DNA of 64,000 bases from Takakia lepidozioides (taxonomy: Eukaryota > Streptophyta > Takakiopsida > Takakiales > Takakiaceae), in the NCBI GenBank assembly GCA_030704615.1, contig CM060731.1:56276756-56340755 (forward strand). Reading direction: 5' to 3'. Below are positions 1 through 11,350 of this stretch, piece by piece; position 1 is the first letter of the stretch, and each line of letters starts with the position of its first letter. Under the pieces are notes generated by a model. The model was not told where the DNA came from. It made no database searches and saw only the letters and a list, made by a program, of their open reading frames with translations. The translations under genes were made by a program, and so were the position numbers.

Positions 1-320
1 GCGATGCAGAGATCGTTATACCTTTGCATGTTGGCATAAATGTTATCTATGCTACGGTTCGACATGCGTGCGACACGTTGCAAGCCTGACAGTGCCCGCT
101 CTACCCGTGCTTCTCTGGAGGCCAAATGGGTCGCCCATTGTACCCAATTCTCCCAATCGCCATTCAATGGGACCCAAACCTGAATCTCTAGCGTTTTGGA
201 CAAGCGTCATGCAGTTGCCATGGCAATGTCCCGCTCCTTTGTAACGCGGTTGACATCTAATATTGGGTTCATCTCCGATTGAATGACGACCCTCGAGCAT
301 TCCCCGGTTTTCAGTACTGG

Positions 321-1120
321 TTATTTTCCTTTCCTCCTTCTCTCATCCGCAATTCGTTGTTCCTCAACCATGGTTTCATCGGCCACAGGGTCAAGGACGT
401 CCGTAACTTCCTGAATGTTGAGGTCAATACTGCGATTGGGCATCGCAAACTTCGCGTCCATATCCACGACGTTTGTTCGATCCTCATTGTGGACAACAGT
501 GCCTTCATTGTTTGGAGGCATGTATTGCAATGTAGCTTCCAACTCGGCTATGCGCAGTGTTTGCCAGTCTAGTCGGTCCTGCAGGGTCCTGATTCGCTGG
601 TTTCTTTCCGCCAGTTGTTCCTCTGACATTGTATTCCGAACGTGTCCGGGATGTACTCCAAATCGTATAGCAACCTTGCGTTCCTCCTACTAGCAGTTTG
701 CCAATTCACTGGACGCAAAAGTATGACCTCCACTTACAACATGGCTGCCAAGGTATACGGGATTTGACCCTTTAAGAGAGGTTGATCCCACAATGTGCAA
801 TGCACCTCATTCGCCCTATGCTGGAAATGCAAGTTCGTGCAAGATCTGGACTCTACGTAATTGTTTCGGGTTTGCACGTCAAGCCTATCCAAAGGCCACA
901 ATCGATTGATGTGGTACCATTTCACGAATTTTTTGCATCTCGCCATCGGCCACCGGAACTCTTCCGGAACATCCTCCCAGCCCTCTTCTGCTAGTATGTT
1001 AGGGTCACCAAATACTTCCCAATTCAAGTCTTGCCTTGACCCTTTAATTTTCTTAGGGGGCGGTCCATGTTCATTGGGGTCATCTCTTCCATGACGGTCA
1101 TCGTCCTGGCCCTCTGCCAT
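321..1120 (-). CDS. hypothetical coiled-coil protein, possible two-exon gene
   Basis: Two open frames lie head to tail on the minus strand. The first (1120 down to about 739) starts MAEGQDDD, is acidic then basic (PPPKKIK), and holds a Trp-rich stretch (KWYHINRLWPL). Its end overlaps a good donor (GCCATGTT|GTAAGT). The second frame (about 690 down to 321) contains a predicted coiled coil, NQRIRTLQDRLDWQ then LRIAELEATL, and ends in a basic ERRRKGK tail. The implied intron is only about 30-50 nt, which is short for a plant, so a frameshift between two halves of one frame is equally possible. I recognise no family. Its place beside a truncated hAT-like gene and downstream of a palindrome array suggests it belongs to a mobile element, but that is inference. 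Bases 1-320 show no further supported gene. Confidence 0.35.
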
Positions 1121-1421
1121 TCTACAACAATCGGAGCAACACTAAACGAGGTTTTCTAAAAAGATGTAACTCTAAACCCTTTCCCCGTTAAGTAGGTTTG
1201 AGTAAGTGTCAAAATACTTCCTAAAAGCTAATTTGAAGAATAAAATGATCCTGGAAGCCAGATGAGGGCCTATAGGAGCACTTTCACAGAAATCTCGGCA
1301 AAAAATACCCCCCACCCAACCAATGGCCTCCTTCGCCACGTGACTACATGTCGCGGAATAATGAAATGCCACGCATACAGAAGTTGTGTGGAGAGGAAGG
1401 GAGGGAGACTAAGCCTCCCTT

Positions 1422-1430
1422 GGCTTATAT
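1422..1430 (-). promoter_or_regulatory. TATA-like box next to a poly-C tract
   Basis: On the minus strand the sequence reads ATATAAGCC directly after a run of G. It lies about 300 bp upstream of the ATG at 1120. The same module (GGCTTATAT followed by 8-22 C and then CCTCGCTCCA-like sequence) recurs at 2869-2905 and 3061-3110. A TATA role is plausible from position and sequence only. Confidence 0.35.
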
Positions 1431-1477
1431 CCCCCCCCCCCGCCTTCATTTCTCGGGCCACGTGCAGGGCGAATCTT

Positions 1478-3160
1478 CTAGAACCGACCGCCAACTTGGC
1501 GGTCGCTCGTTTTTCGGAAAATAAAAAAATAAGCAACCGCCAGAACTGGCGGTCGCTCCATTATCCACGGAAAAAAAAAAAAAAAAAAATGACCGCGAGA
1601 ACAGATGGTCGCTTCATTTTCCGGAAATAAAAAAAATAAACGACTGCCAACATAGGCGGTCGCTTCATTTTTTAAAAATTAAAAAAAATAAGCGACCGCC
1701 AGCAATTGGCGGTCGCTTCATTTTCAAAACATTTAGAATAAATAAGCGACTGCCAACATAGGCAGTCGCTTCATTTTCAAAAACTTAAAAAAAATAAGCG
1801 ACCGCCAACATAGGCGGTCGCTTCATTTTCAAAAACTTTAAAATAAATAAACGACCACAAACATAGGCGGTCACTTCATTTTTAAAAAAATTTAAAAAAT
1901 AAGCGACCGCCAGCATAGGCGGTCGCTTCATTTTTAAAACATTTAAAACATTTAAAATAAGTAAGCGACCGCCAACATAGGCGGTCGCTGCATTTAAAAA
2001 TAAATAAATAAAATAAGCGACCGCCAGCATAGGCGGTCCATTCATTTTCAAAACATTTAAAATAAATAAGCGACAGCCAACATAGGTGGTCGCTTCCTTA
2101 AAAAAAAATTTAAAATAAATAAGCGACCGCCAGCATAGGCGGTCAATTCATTTTCAAAACATTTAAAATAAATAAGCGACCGCCAACATAGGCGGTCACT
2201 TCATTTTCAAAAACTTTAAAATAAATAAGCGACCGCCAACATAGGCGGTCACTTCATATCAAAAAAATGGAAAATAAAAAGCGACCGCCAGCATAGGCGG
2301 TCGCTTCATATTGAAAACATTGAAAATTAATAAGCTACCGTGAGCATAGGCAGTCATTTCATTTCTAAGACATTTAAAATAAATAAGCGACCTCCAGCAT
2401 AGGCGGTCGCTTCATTTTCAAAACATTTAAAATAAATAAGCGACCGCCAACATCGGCGGTCGCTTCATTTTCAAAAACTTAAAAAAAAAAAAAAACGACT
2501 GCCAATATAGGCGGTCGCTTCATTTTCAAAATATTTAAAAAAAAAAAGCGACCGCCAACATAGGCGGTCGCTTCATTTAAAATAAATAAGTGACCGCCAG
2601 CATAGGGGGTCGCTTCATTTTCAAAATATTTAAAATAAATAAGCGACTGCCAGCATAGGCGGTCGCTTCATTTTCAAAACATTTTAAATAAATAAGCGAC
2701 CGCCAACATAGGCGGTCGCTTCATGTCCAAAATAATTAAAATAAAAGCGACCGCCAGTAATGGCGGTCGCCCCATTTCCAAAAATAAAAAAATAAAAGCG
2801 ACCGCGGTCGCTGCATTTTGTAAAAACAAAAACTGCCAGTAATGGAAGTGAGGGGAGAATGATAGGAGGCTTATATCCCCCCCCCCCCGCCTGATTCCTC
2901 GCTCCACGCGCAAGGCGGACCTCGTAGAAGCGACCGCCACCATGGCGTTTGCTCTAGTTCGTCAAAAAAAAGAAAAAAAAACGACCGCCAGTAATGGCGG
3001 TCGCCGCATTTATAAAAACAAAAAAAAACTTTAAGCGAAGTGAGGGGAGAATGTCCTGGAGCTTATATGCCCCCCCCCCCCCCCCCCCCCCGCCTCACTC
3101 CTCGCTCCATGCGCAGGTCACACTTCGTAAAAGCGACCGTCACCTTGGCGGTCGCTCCAT
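1478..3160. repeat. tandem array of about 27 short palindromes (array A1)
   Basis: A unit of roughly 52-54 bp is repeated about 27 times. Each unit holds a hairpin GCGACCGCCA-(4-5 nt)-GGCGGTCGC followed by an AT-rich spacer such as TTCATTTTCAAAAC. Units vary by point changes but the arms usually change together, so pairing is kept. Three units are interrupted by the TATA/poly-C module. The array lies between the end of the hAT-like gene (3429) and the start of the coiled-coil gene (1120), so it is upstream of the latter. It resembles subterminal repeats of plant DNA transposons more than a satellite, because two related arrays occur near other element genes. Confidence 0.85.
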
Positions 3161-3428
3161 TTAAATAAAAATGAATGCACAGTTGGAAGCATGGCACAAT
3201 TGTTCTCCATTCCACAAACAAATCACCGAACACAAACATGAGCAAGTGACGGTGCCTTTGGCCGACATTTTGGCTGGTATACACATGGGCAACATCTTTA
3301 TTTTCCAACACATACACAACAACAATACAAATATTCATAGTGACAATGATCACATTGGTATTACTTCAGTACAAAAATATAAACATGTCCACTAAAAAGT
3401 GCTGATGCATGCCTACAGCTGTTTTGCT

Positions 3429-5308
3429 TCAATTCCTTCTACTGCTTCGACGGCGGGACGAAGAAGATCCTAATCCTAATGCTCCGATGGGTTGAAAATC
3501 CGGGTCACCCTCGACTTCACTACCGTTGTCATGATCAGTGCTGGAATCGTCATCCCTATCCGACCTCATATGTCCAGGCCTTTGAATCTGCAAGCGACCT
3601 CGAACCACATTTAGTTCTCTTTGAGGTCGACTCCCGCTCCGGTCTTGAATACTATCCACGGTATCTGGCCTGTTTGTGGGCCGATCGCCTACAAAAGGTT
3701 GGACTATTCTTTGTCGTTTATGGACTTGGGACGCAATCGAAGGTGGTCTCGAAGGAGGTACCGGAGGGGAGACCGACATTAGATGGTCCGGCATGTGAGG
3801 AAGCACGGGTCTACTGTGCAACACGTCGGTTAAGGTGGAATTGTAGTGGCAGGTTGTCATCATCTGAGGCTTCAACTTCCGCCCGGTCCAATGCAGCAGA
3901 ATGATGCATGCGTGTGGAAAATAAATCAACCATGTTGCTCCTTAATGCCCGCTGTGTTGATGGGAAGCTGGATCGGTTTTGGTATTGTGGTGGAGTTGGT
4001 CGTATCGGTGAGACATGATCCCGTCCCGTCGACTGTACAATGGGTTCGACACCATCATTTATATGAACAGGGTTGCGTACGTCGATCGGTCCTGGCAGTA
4101 CATCACCCATAAGCTCCATTGGGGCACTACCGGTGGCTTCAGCATGTAGTGGGGGGCGAGGGTCGACCCCAACTTCATTTTGAGGACCATGTTCTGGGGA
4201 TGACACAATTGCAGCTTCACCTTCATCTGCGATACGCACTTCTTCAAGAAGGTCATCAAAGGTCGGCTGGATATAAGCATCATCCTCTGTGAATGTAAAC
4301 GGGTCATACGCATTTTCGGGGGCATCATCGGATCCATCTTCACTATCGGAGGCAAATGATTCCCTCTGAGATGATTCTCTCTGAGGCTCAGTATCGTCAC
4401 TCATCGAATCAACCTCAGAAGCAGACCGCCTTCCGACCTGTTCGATGAAGTCCGTCAATAGTTGGTATTGATAACGTCTATCTTTCTGCTCGCCGCTAGT
4501 GTCGACCGATCCCAAGAATTGTTCCCCAGCTGGACATACGAGCATGACATTGAACAACGGTCTATTTGTGACATAACTCCAACCATCGACACATATAGTG
4601 CTTCCATATTTTCTGATGCACTCGTCCGTCCTATCGTTGACCTTTTGGATAAACTCGGTCATGACGTTTTCTAGCAATCCTGTGCGGAGATTGTGATAAG
4701 TCGGAGGCACGTACGTGGATCTGGATTCCGAAGTTGCTCTAACAGCAGAAACAAATGTCGGAACCCTTGCCACATTAAATGATATGTTGGCCTCGAAGAA
4801 AAACTGCGCCCATTTTTTATCCAACTGTCTTTTCGCAGTCAAGTTAAGACCTTCTTGCATGGATTGCTGCCGTAATCCTCTACTCCATTGAAGTGTAGGG
4901 GTATAAAGAGGTGTTGAAGCAGGTGTTGCTCCGGCACAACCCACTTGTCCATGGACACCCGAAGCCTCACAAGAGTCGCCCTGGATACTAATCGGGGCAT
5001 CCTGACGGGAAGATGAAGTGTTCTGCTAAGAGGTCATGTCCAGATTCAAAGACATTGGAATATTGCCTCCACACTGGGTAAAGTGGCTTTTTACCCGCAT
5101 AGATGCTTTGGGGCATAAACCCACCCCATCGCTCTTCACACCTTTATAGCCGAGGTGAGCGAGCAACCGATCTTTACGATAATAAAGCTTTAATCCACAT
5201 AGGTTGCACTCAACACTAATAGTGACACTGACAGTATTCGGGATTGCCGTATACCAAGGGCTTCATTCCTCCCTCATCTTCACCCAATATCCACTCCCCT
5301 GGGACCTA
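3429..5308 (-). pseudogene. hAT-like BED zinc finger/DUF659 gene, catalytic half missing
   Basis: Reading down the minus strand from a possible 3' splice site at 5309 (TGCATCGCTAG), one frame encodes a BED-type finger (CNLCG, then a His, then a Cys; about 5100-5210) and then a DUF659 domain at about 4440-4830. The DUF659 match rests on WAQFFFEANISFNV, PPTYHNLRTGLL, ICVDGWS and GSVDTSGE, which match the N-terminal half of hAT-type transposases. Just before the place where the family continues with its VVTDN block, the protein turns into an acidic, Ser/Asp-rich tail. The frame is broken by TGA at 5263-5265 and TAG at 5026-5028, and shifts near 3811-3929 into a tail ending in SSSSRRRSSRRN. No RNase H-like core or hAT dimerisation domain is seen. 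It could be a decayed transposase or a derived regulator. Confidence 0.6.
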
Positions 5309-5595
5309 GCGATGCAAGCAACAAAAAACAGTCACCTATAAATGAACGTGTTGTGAATGTAGAGTGCAATACGATAGCCCAACACTTTTACACCTGTCAG
5401 CAACCCAAGTGGGTCGATGTGGGTTGTAGTGTTGAGCTTATACACAATATGCTGAAGTGGCTTTGGTGGAAGCCACAACGGCAAAAGGTACGCTCCCTCC
5501 TCTTGGACTACACTCTCGTTCAATGGAAGAGAACATCCAAAGCAACCTCAAGTGTTTGCGCCAAAAGAAGTGAGGAACTTGATGACCCTCCTCCC

Positions 5596-5602
5596 TTATA
5601 TG
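5596..5602 (-). promoter_or_regulatory. TATA-like box upstream of the hAT-like gene
   Basis: The minus strand reads CATATAAGGGAGGAGG here, similar in sequence and relative place to the box at 1422-1430. It is about 290 bp upstream of the first recognised exon and just downstream of array A2. The evidence is sequence and position only. Confidence 0.3.
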
Positions 5603-5689
5603 TGATTCCAAGAGGGATGAAAGTGAAACGAAAGTGAAATGAATAAATGACGAACCAATAGCGCCCACCCAAAAAAGGCCGTACAATCA

Positions 5690-6935
5690 TATTTGTTGTA
5701 ATTTTGAAATTAAGCGACCACTAATACTACGGTCCGTATTTTTATTTTTTATGAAAAACAAGCGACCGCCACTACTGCGGTCGCTTTTATTTCCTTTCAT
5801 TTTGTGCAATATTGCAGTCACTTCTATTTTGTATATTTTTAAATTTAAGCGACCGCCAAGATAGCGGTCGCTATTTCTTTTTTTTAATTCGAAAAATAAA
5901 GCGACCGCTAGTGCGACCGCCAATCTTGCTTTTATTAAAAATAAATTTGAAGCGACCGCCAATATGGCGGTCGCTATTTCTTTTTCTATTTCGAAAAATA
6001 AAGCGACCGCCAATCTTGCTTTAAAAAAAAACAATTGAAGCGACCGCCAATACGGCGGTCGCTATTTCTTTTTTAATTTTGAAAAACAAAGCGGTCGCGT
6101 TCATTTTGTTAATTTTCAAAATTGTATTTGCCACCGTGCGACCGCCAATACGGCAGTCGCTTGTTTTCTTTTTTAAATTAGGCGACCACCAATCTTGTTT
6201 TTTTAAGACAATAAATTGAAGCAACCGCCAGCATAGCGGTCGCTATTTGTTTTTATAATTCGAAAAATAAGGCGACCGCCAGTGCGACCGCCAGTGTTGC
6301 TTTAAAAATATATATATTTGAAGCGACCGCCAATATGGCGGTCGCTATTTCTTTTTCTATTTCAAAAAATAAGGCGACCACCAGTGCGATCGCCAATCTT
6401 GCTTTAAAAAGAATAAAAATTGAAGTGACCGCCAATACGGCGGTCGCTATTTCTTTTTTAATTTCAAAAAACAAAGCAACCGCCATAATTGGCGGTCGCG
6501 TTCATTTTGTTAATTTTCAAAAATGTATTTGCCACCGTGCGACCGCCAATACGGCAGTCGTTTGTTTTCTTTTTTAAATTAGGCGACCGCCAATACGACT
6601 GCCAATCCTGTTTTTCTTAAAAATAAATTGAAGCGACCGCCAACATAACGGTCGCTATTTATTTTTTTAATTCGAAAAATAAGGCGACTGCCAGTGCGAC
6701 CGCCAATCTTGCTTTGAAAAAAAAATATTTGAAGCGACCGCCAATATGACGGTCGCTATTTTTTTTTCTATTTCGAAAAATAAGGCGACCGCCAGTGCGA
6801 CCGCCAATCTTGCTTTAAAAAAAATAAAAATTGAAGCGACCGCCAATACGGCGGTTGCTTTTTCTTTTTTTATTTCGAAAAACAAAGCGAATTGGCGGTC
6901 GTGTTCAATTTGTTAATTTTCAAAATGTATTTGCC
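5690..6935. repeat. palindrome array A2, related to A1
   Basis: About twenty hairpins of the GCGACCGCCA...TGGCGGTCGC type alternate with AT-rich spacers (TATTTCTTTTT, CGAAAAATAA). In this array units are often doubled (CCGCCAGTGCGACCGCCAATCTTGC), giving a higher-order period of about 100 bp. It lies upstream of the hAT-like gene on the minus strand, as A1 lies upstream of the coiled-coil gene. The shared core with A1 but different spacer shows common origin and separate expansion. Confidence 0.8.
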
Positions 6936-8049
6936 ACTGCCACCATGTCGGCGACGTGGCTGCTTAAGTGGCAGTATTTTACCTGGTACTATTTTTACCA
7001 GAATATTCCCCGAACCTGACGTGACGGAGGTCCCGTCAGCGTTAGGTCTGACGTGACCTGACGCTGACGGACGGACGTGACGCTGATAACCGGGCCGACC
7101 ACATCACGTTTGTGTGCGTTTGCAGTGCGTGTGCAAGCCTAGGAGCTCTGGAAAAGGGGAAAGAGGTCCGTGGTGACATCGCCAAAGCTGGAATTGTACC
7201 TGATGTCATCCTGAACACTGCCCTGGTGGACATGTATGCCAAATGTGGGTGCATTAAGGATACGAAGGGACTTAATTTCAATACCATGGCTGAACGAGAT
7301 GTGGTGTCGTGGAACGCGATGCTTGCAGGGGTATGCACAGCAGGGGCGTGGGATGGAGGCTTTGGAGACCTATGAGCAAATGATGGGGGAAGGGGTGAAG
7401 CCACATCACGTTTGTGTGCGTTTGCAGTTTGTGTGCAAGTCTGGCAGCCCTAGAAAAGGGCAAAGAGGTGCATGGTTGCATCGCCAAAGCTGGAATTGTA
7501 CCAGATGTGATCCTGAACAATACCCTCGTGGACATGTATGCCAAATGTGGGTGCATCAAAGATGCAGATGAAGTGTTCAACAGTATGGCTAAACGAGATT
7601 TGGTGTCATGGAATGCCATGCTTGCAGGATATGCAAAGCAGGGGCGCGGGATGGAGGCCTTGGAGACCTATGAGCAAATGATGGGTAAGGGGTGAAGCGC
7701 GACCACATCACGTTTGTGTGCGTTTGCAATGCTTGTGCAAGCCTGGCAGCCCTGGAAAAGGGCAAAGGGTGCATGGTGACATCATCAAAGCTGGAATTGT
7801 ACCAAGGTTGCAATGCGTGTGCAAACCTGGGAGCCCTGGAAAATGGGAAAGAGGTCCGTGGTGACATTGTCAAAGCTGGAATTGCACCAGATTCATCTTG
7901 AACACTGCCCTGATAGACATATGCCAAATGTGGGTGGATCGAGGATGCGAAGGGAGTTTTCAACACTGTGGTTGAAAGAAATGTGGTGTCGTGGAACGCT
8001 ATGCTTGTAAGGTATGCACAGCAGGGGCACGGGATGGAGGCTTTGGAGA

Positions 8050-8345
8050 CCTATTAGAGTGTGTGTACAGAAGCATCCAAGAGGGCCAGATTTCAAGCAC
8101 AAGATTACCTATGATTTTGTCAGTTAGCTCGTTAGCTCGGAGCAGGGATAGAGTGTGGGTCCAGATTCATCCAAGAGGCCAGATTTCAAGCACAAGAGTA
8201 CCTGTGATTCTATGTGGATCGATAGCTACAAGAAACTTGCATGGGTAGATGGTCAACTGGAAGCCGCAGAAGTAGCGGCACAATTGATAAAATCAGGCAT
8301 TGCTAATCAAGGCACCTTCTTCAACACATTTCACCCAGTTTTTCC
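8050..8345 (+). repeat. dispersed repeat D plus start of repeat E inside the PPR pseudogene
   Basis: A segment beginning near AGAGTGTGGGTCCAGATTC occurs here in two partial tandem copies. It occurs again at 44420-44530 (+) and 60555-60665 (-). It runs into GGCACCTTCTTCAACACATT, the start of repeat E, which is also found at 44095 and 61055. The element type is unknown. All three sites lie near PPR or LINE fragments. Confidence 0.6.
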
Positions 8346-8589
8346 CTCACAACAAGAAAGCAGCCAAAAACAAGTAACAGGGATGAGGAGAAGCTGTGGA
8401 ATGAATACTTTTCTGACCACATAACTTTTGTGTGCATGTGCAAGCCTGACAGCCTTGGAAAAGGGCAAAGAGGTCCATGGTTGCATCGTCAAAGCTGGAA
8501 ATGTACCAAATGTAATTATGAACAATACCCTTGTGGACATGTATGCCAAATGTGGAGGGAGTGTTCAACAATATGGCTGAATTTGTCTG

Positions 8590-8755
8590 TTTTGCCCTCT
8601 CATCAGACTAGGCCCTGAGATACATAGTGAATTCTGTAAGTTAGCTTGTTGGGTGTATCTGTGGTGGTCAGGAGTGACTTTGACAAGTTACTGCCGATGT
8701 GGCAGCAGGAAAGTATCCAAAAACAGATAACATAGATGAGGAGAAGCTTGTTGAC
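8590..8755 (+). repeat. dispersed repeat E
   Basis: About 165 bp from CTCTCATCAGACTAGGCC to GAGGAGAAGCTTG match 44140-44300 (+) closely and 60860-60985 (-) more distantly. It has no clear coding capacity or terminal repeats. It separates PPR modules, so it is either an insertion or a scar of rearrangement. Confidence 0.65.
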
Positions 8756-10387
8756 GTTTGTTTGCATTTGCAATGCGTGTGCAAGCCTGGCAGCCCTGGA
8801 AAGGTGCAATGAGGTCCATGGTGACATCGTCAAAGCTGATTTGTACCAGATGTCATCTTGAACACAGCCCTGCTGGACATGTATGTCAAATGTGAGTGCA
8901 TCGAGGATGCAAAGGGAGTTTTCGACAGTATGGCTGAAAGAAATGTGGTGTCGTGGAGGGCGATGATTGCAGGATATGCACAGCAAGGGCCGGGATGGAG
9001 GCTTCGGAGACCTAATGATGGGGGAAAGGGTGAAGCCCGACCGCATAACGTTTGTTTGCATTTGCAATGCGTGTGCAAGCCTGACAGCTCTGGAAAGGTG
9101 CAAAGTGGTCCATGGTGACATCGTCACATCTGGAATTGTACCCAATGTCATTCTGAACACTGCCCTGCTAGACATGTATGTCAAATGTTGAGGATGCAAA
9201 TGGAGTGTTCGACAATATGGCTGAATGAGATGTGGTGTCGTGGAGTGCGATGATTGCAGGATATGCACAGCAAGGATGTGGGATGGAGGCTTTGGAGACC
9301 TATGAGCAATTGATGTGCGAAGGGGTGAAGCCCAACCGCAACACATTTGTTTGCGTTTGCAATGCGTGTGCAAGCCTAGGAGCCCTGGAAAAGAGGGAAG
9401 AGGTCCATGGTGACATCGTCAAAGCTGGATTTGTACCAGATGTCATCCTGAACACTGCCCTGGTGGACATGTATGCCAAATATGGGTGCATGGAGGATGC
9501 AAAGGGAGTGTTCGACAATATGGCTGAATGAGATGTGGTGTCGTGGAATGCAATGATCGCAGGATATGCACAACATGGTTGTCATAGGGAGGTCCTGCAA
9601 CTATTTGAAGGAATGCAAAAGAACGGCTTGAAGCAGTATGTGTTCTCTCTGCATGCAGCCACACTGGCCTTCTGAATGAAGGTAGACGCTACTTCGATTC
9701 CCTGATTCAAGATCATGGTGTCACTCCGACAGTATAGCACTTTGGTTGCATGGTGGACCTTCTTGGACGTGCGGGTCAACTGGATGAGGCAGTGGACCTG
9801 ATTAATAAAATGCCAATCAATCCAAATGTTGTGGTGTGGAAGGCCTTGTTTAGTGCCTGCAGAATCCATGACAATGTAGAGATGGCTCAATGTGCGGCAA
9901 CATCGATCCTCCAGTGGAATGAACAGGATGCCGCGACTTATGTTGTTATCAAACATCTATGTTGCAGCTGGCCGGTGGGTTGATACTGTAAAGGTGAGAA
10001 GAATGATGAAGGTCAGAGGGGTTGAAAAGGAGCTAGGTCGCTATGCATCCCAGAATTAAGGAAATCCATGCTGAGCTGAGAAGATTGTCTGGGAAGATGA
10101 AAGAGGCGGGGTATGTGCCTGACAGACGCTTTGTATTGCATGATGTGGGGAGGAAGAAAATGATTTTCTCTTTGCCACCACAGTGAGAAGCTGGCCATTG
10201 GTTTTGGGCTGATCATCATGACCCCTAGGACGCCTCTCCGTCTCATCAAGAATCTTCGAATGTGTGGTGACTGCCACACCTCCACCAAATTCATCTCAAA
10301 GATTGTTGGCCGAGCAATTGTTGTACGGGACGTTAACCGCTTTCACCCTTTGAAGATGGGATTTGTTCTTGTGGTGATTACTGGTGA

Positions 10388-11134
10388 AAGGATGTCTTCT
10401 TGGAAAGATGCGAGTGTCTTGCTTCATTCATTGATCTGTGACTTAGCTACTCACACCATCCACCATTTCCCGAAAGTATTGACCATGATGTACTGTTGAG
10501 TGCATTTCCTGTGCCATAAATCCACATGAAATGATAGTGGGGTCTACCCGACATAGGTGGGAAGTCGGCCCATAATTGCACTTGACTCAAGGGGTGATTT
10601 TTGACTGATTCTGGTGACAGTGGATGGAAATCAGAGTGTTGTCCTAATTATGGGTTTGGGTGGTGGAGCTTCTCCAAAGCTTCAAGATGGAAGTGAACAC
10701 GAATTTTAATGAGCTTGATGAGAGGGGCAGCCCTGTGCACAAGTTTGTTCAGCATCTTAAATTTGAACATGTGTTTGTTTCTCGTGGTGTGGTTTTGGAT
10801 GGAGCCCTTGATGAACTTGCATGAATATTGTCAAAAGCTAGCCTTGATCCAATCCCATGGTGGATGCTTGAAAGTTCATACAGTGAATGTAAGGGTATTT
10901 GGGTATGTTGTTATTGATTGATGCGGCTTGTGAAAATTGAATGTTGAAATGCAGATCTGCCATTTTTCTTCCAAAAAAAAAAAAACACGGGATCTCTGCA
11001 TGTACCACCGTGGGGTTGACCCAGCCCTTTTTTTGTGAAAAATTGAACATAGTTCTCAGAATTCGTCGCTAGTAGTGCGGAGCAACGCGAAGCCCTAGTT
11101 ATTTTTCAGAGATGATACACCAATAAATTTCGGC
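10388..11134. other. intergenic stretch, no supported gene
   Basis: The only frame of interest is a 43-codon plus-strand frame at about 10687-10824 beginning MEVNTNFNELDE. It has a natural amino acid mix but no recognisable domain and no partner exon. An A-tract lies at 10973-10985. I see nothing else. Confidence 0.4.
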
Positions 11135-11350
11135 ACATCAGCTGGTAAGTGCACAGTGTGTCGCCCTGGTGGTTTGGGGTTCAAACCCGCTGCTCTGCCT
11201 AGTGTGTGGATTGTTCGTGACCGGTTGGTCTGGTGGTGACGTTCCCACCTGTGTGCCTAATGGCTTATCTGAAAGGGGGTTAATTTTTCCCCCTCCTCAA
11301 GGGCCTGAATTGTGAGCAGTTGCTCCCAGGTTTCCTTTTGAAAAAATAAA
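11135..11350 (+). mobile_element. tRNA-derived SINE, family S2
   Basis: The head carries a box-B-like GGTTTGGGGTTCAAACCC. The body ends with CCTGAATTGTGAGCAGTTGCTCCCAGG and an A-rich tail (GAAAAAATAAAAA). The same tail sequence recurs near 33460 and 41545, and the same body near 33085-33250, so this is a dispersed family. No target duplication was resolved. Confidence 0.6.

Larger units (their letters stand above)
7100..10387 (+). pseudogene. PPR-DYW protein gene, decayed
   Basis: PPR modules are seen throughout, for example MYAKCGCIKDA, VVSWNAMLAGYA, GMEALETYEQMM and VCNACASLAALEKGKEVHG. They are followed by an E-like region (LLGRAGQLDEAVDLINKMP, 9750 onward). A DYW deaminase domain follows, with the HSEKLA zinc and catalytic motif (about 10183), MCGDCH and RDVNRFH. 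After a one-base shift near 10350 the frame ends in CSCGDYW, stop at 10385-10387. Such proteins bind organellar transcripts and edit C to U. The frame is broken many times, so no full product can be made. Four or more 300-bp units are nearly identical at the DNA level, and pieces of other repeats (8050-8340, 8590-8755) interrupt it. Confidence 0.9.

Noticed and set aside
5308-5637. An upstream exon of the hAT-like gene
   Set aside because: Short frames exist on both strands but none shows a motif or a phase-matched donor I could support.
1478-6935. CRISPR array
   Set aside because: Units are palindromes with AT-rich spacers that are themselves similar to each other, there are no cas genes, and the setting is a plant nuclear genome.
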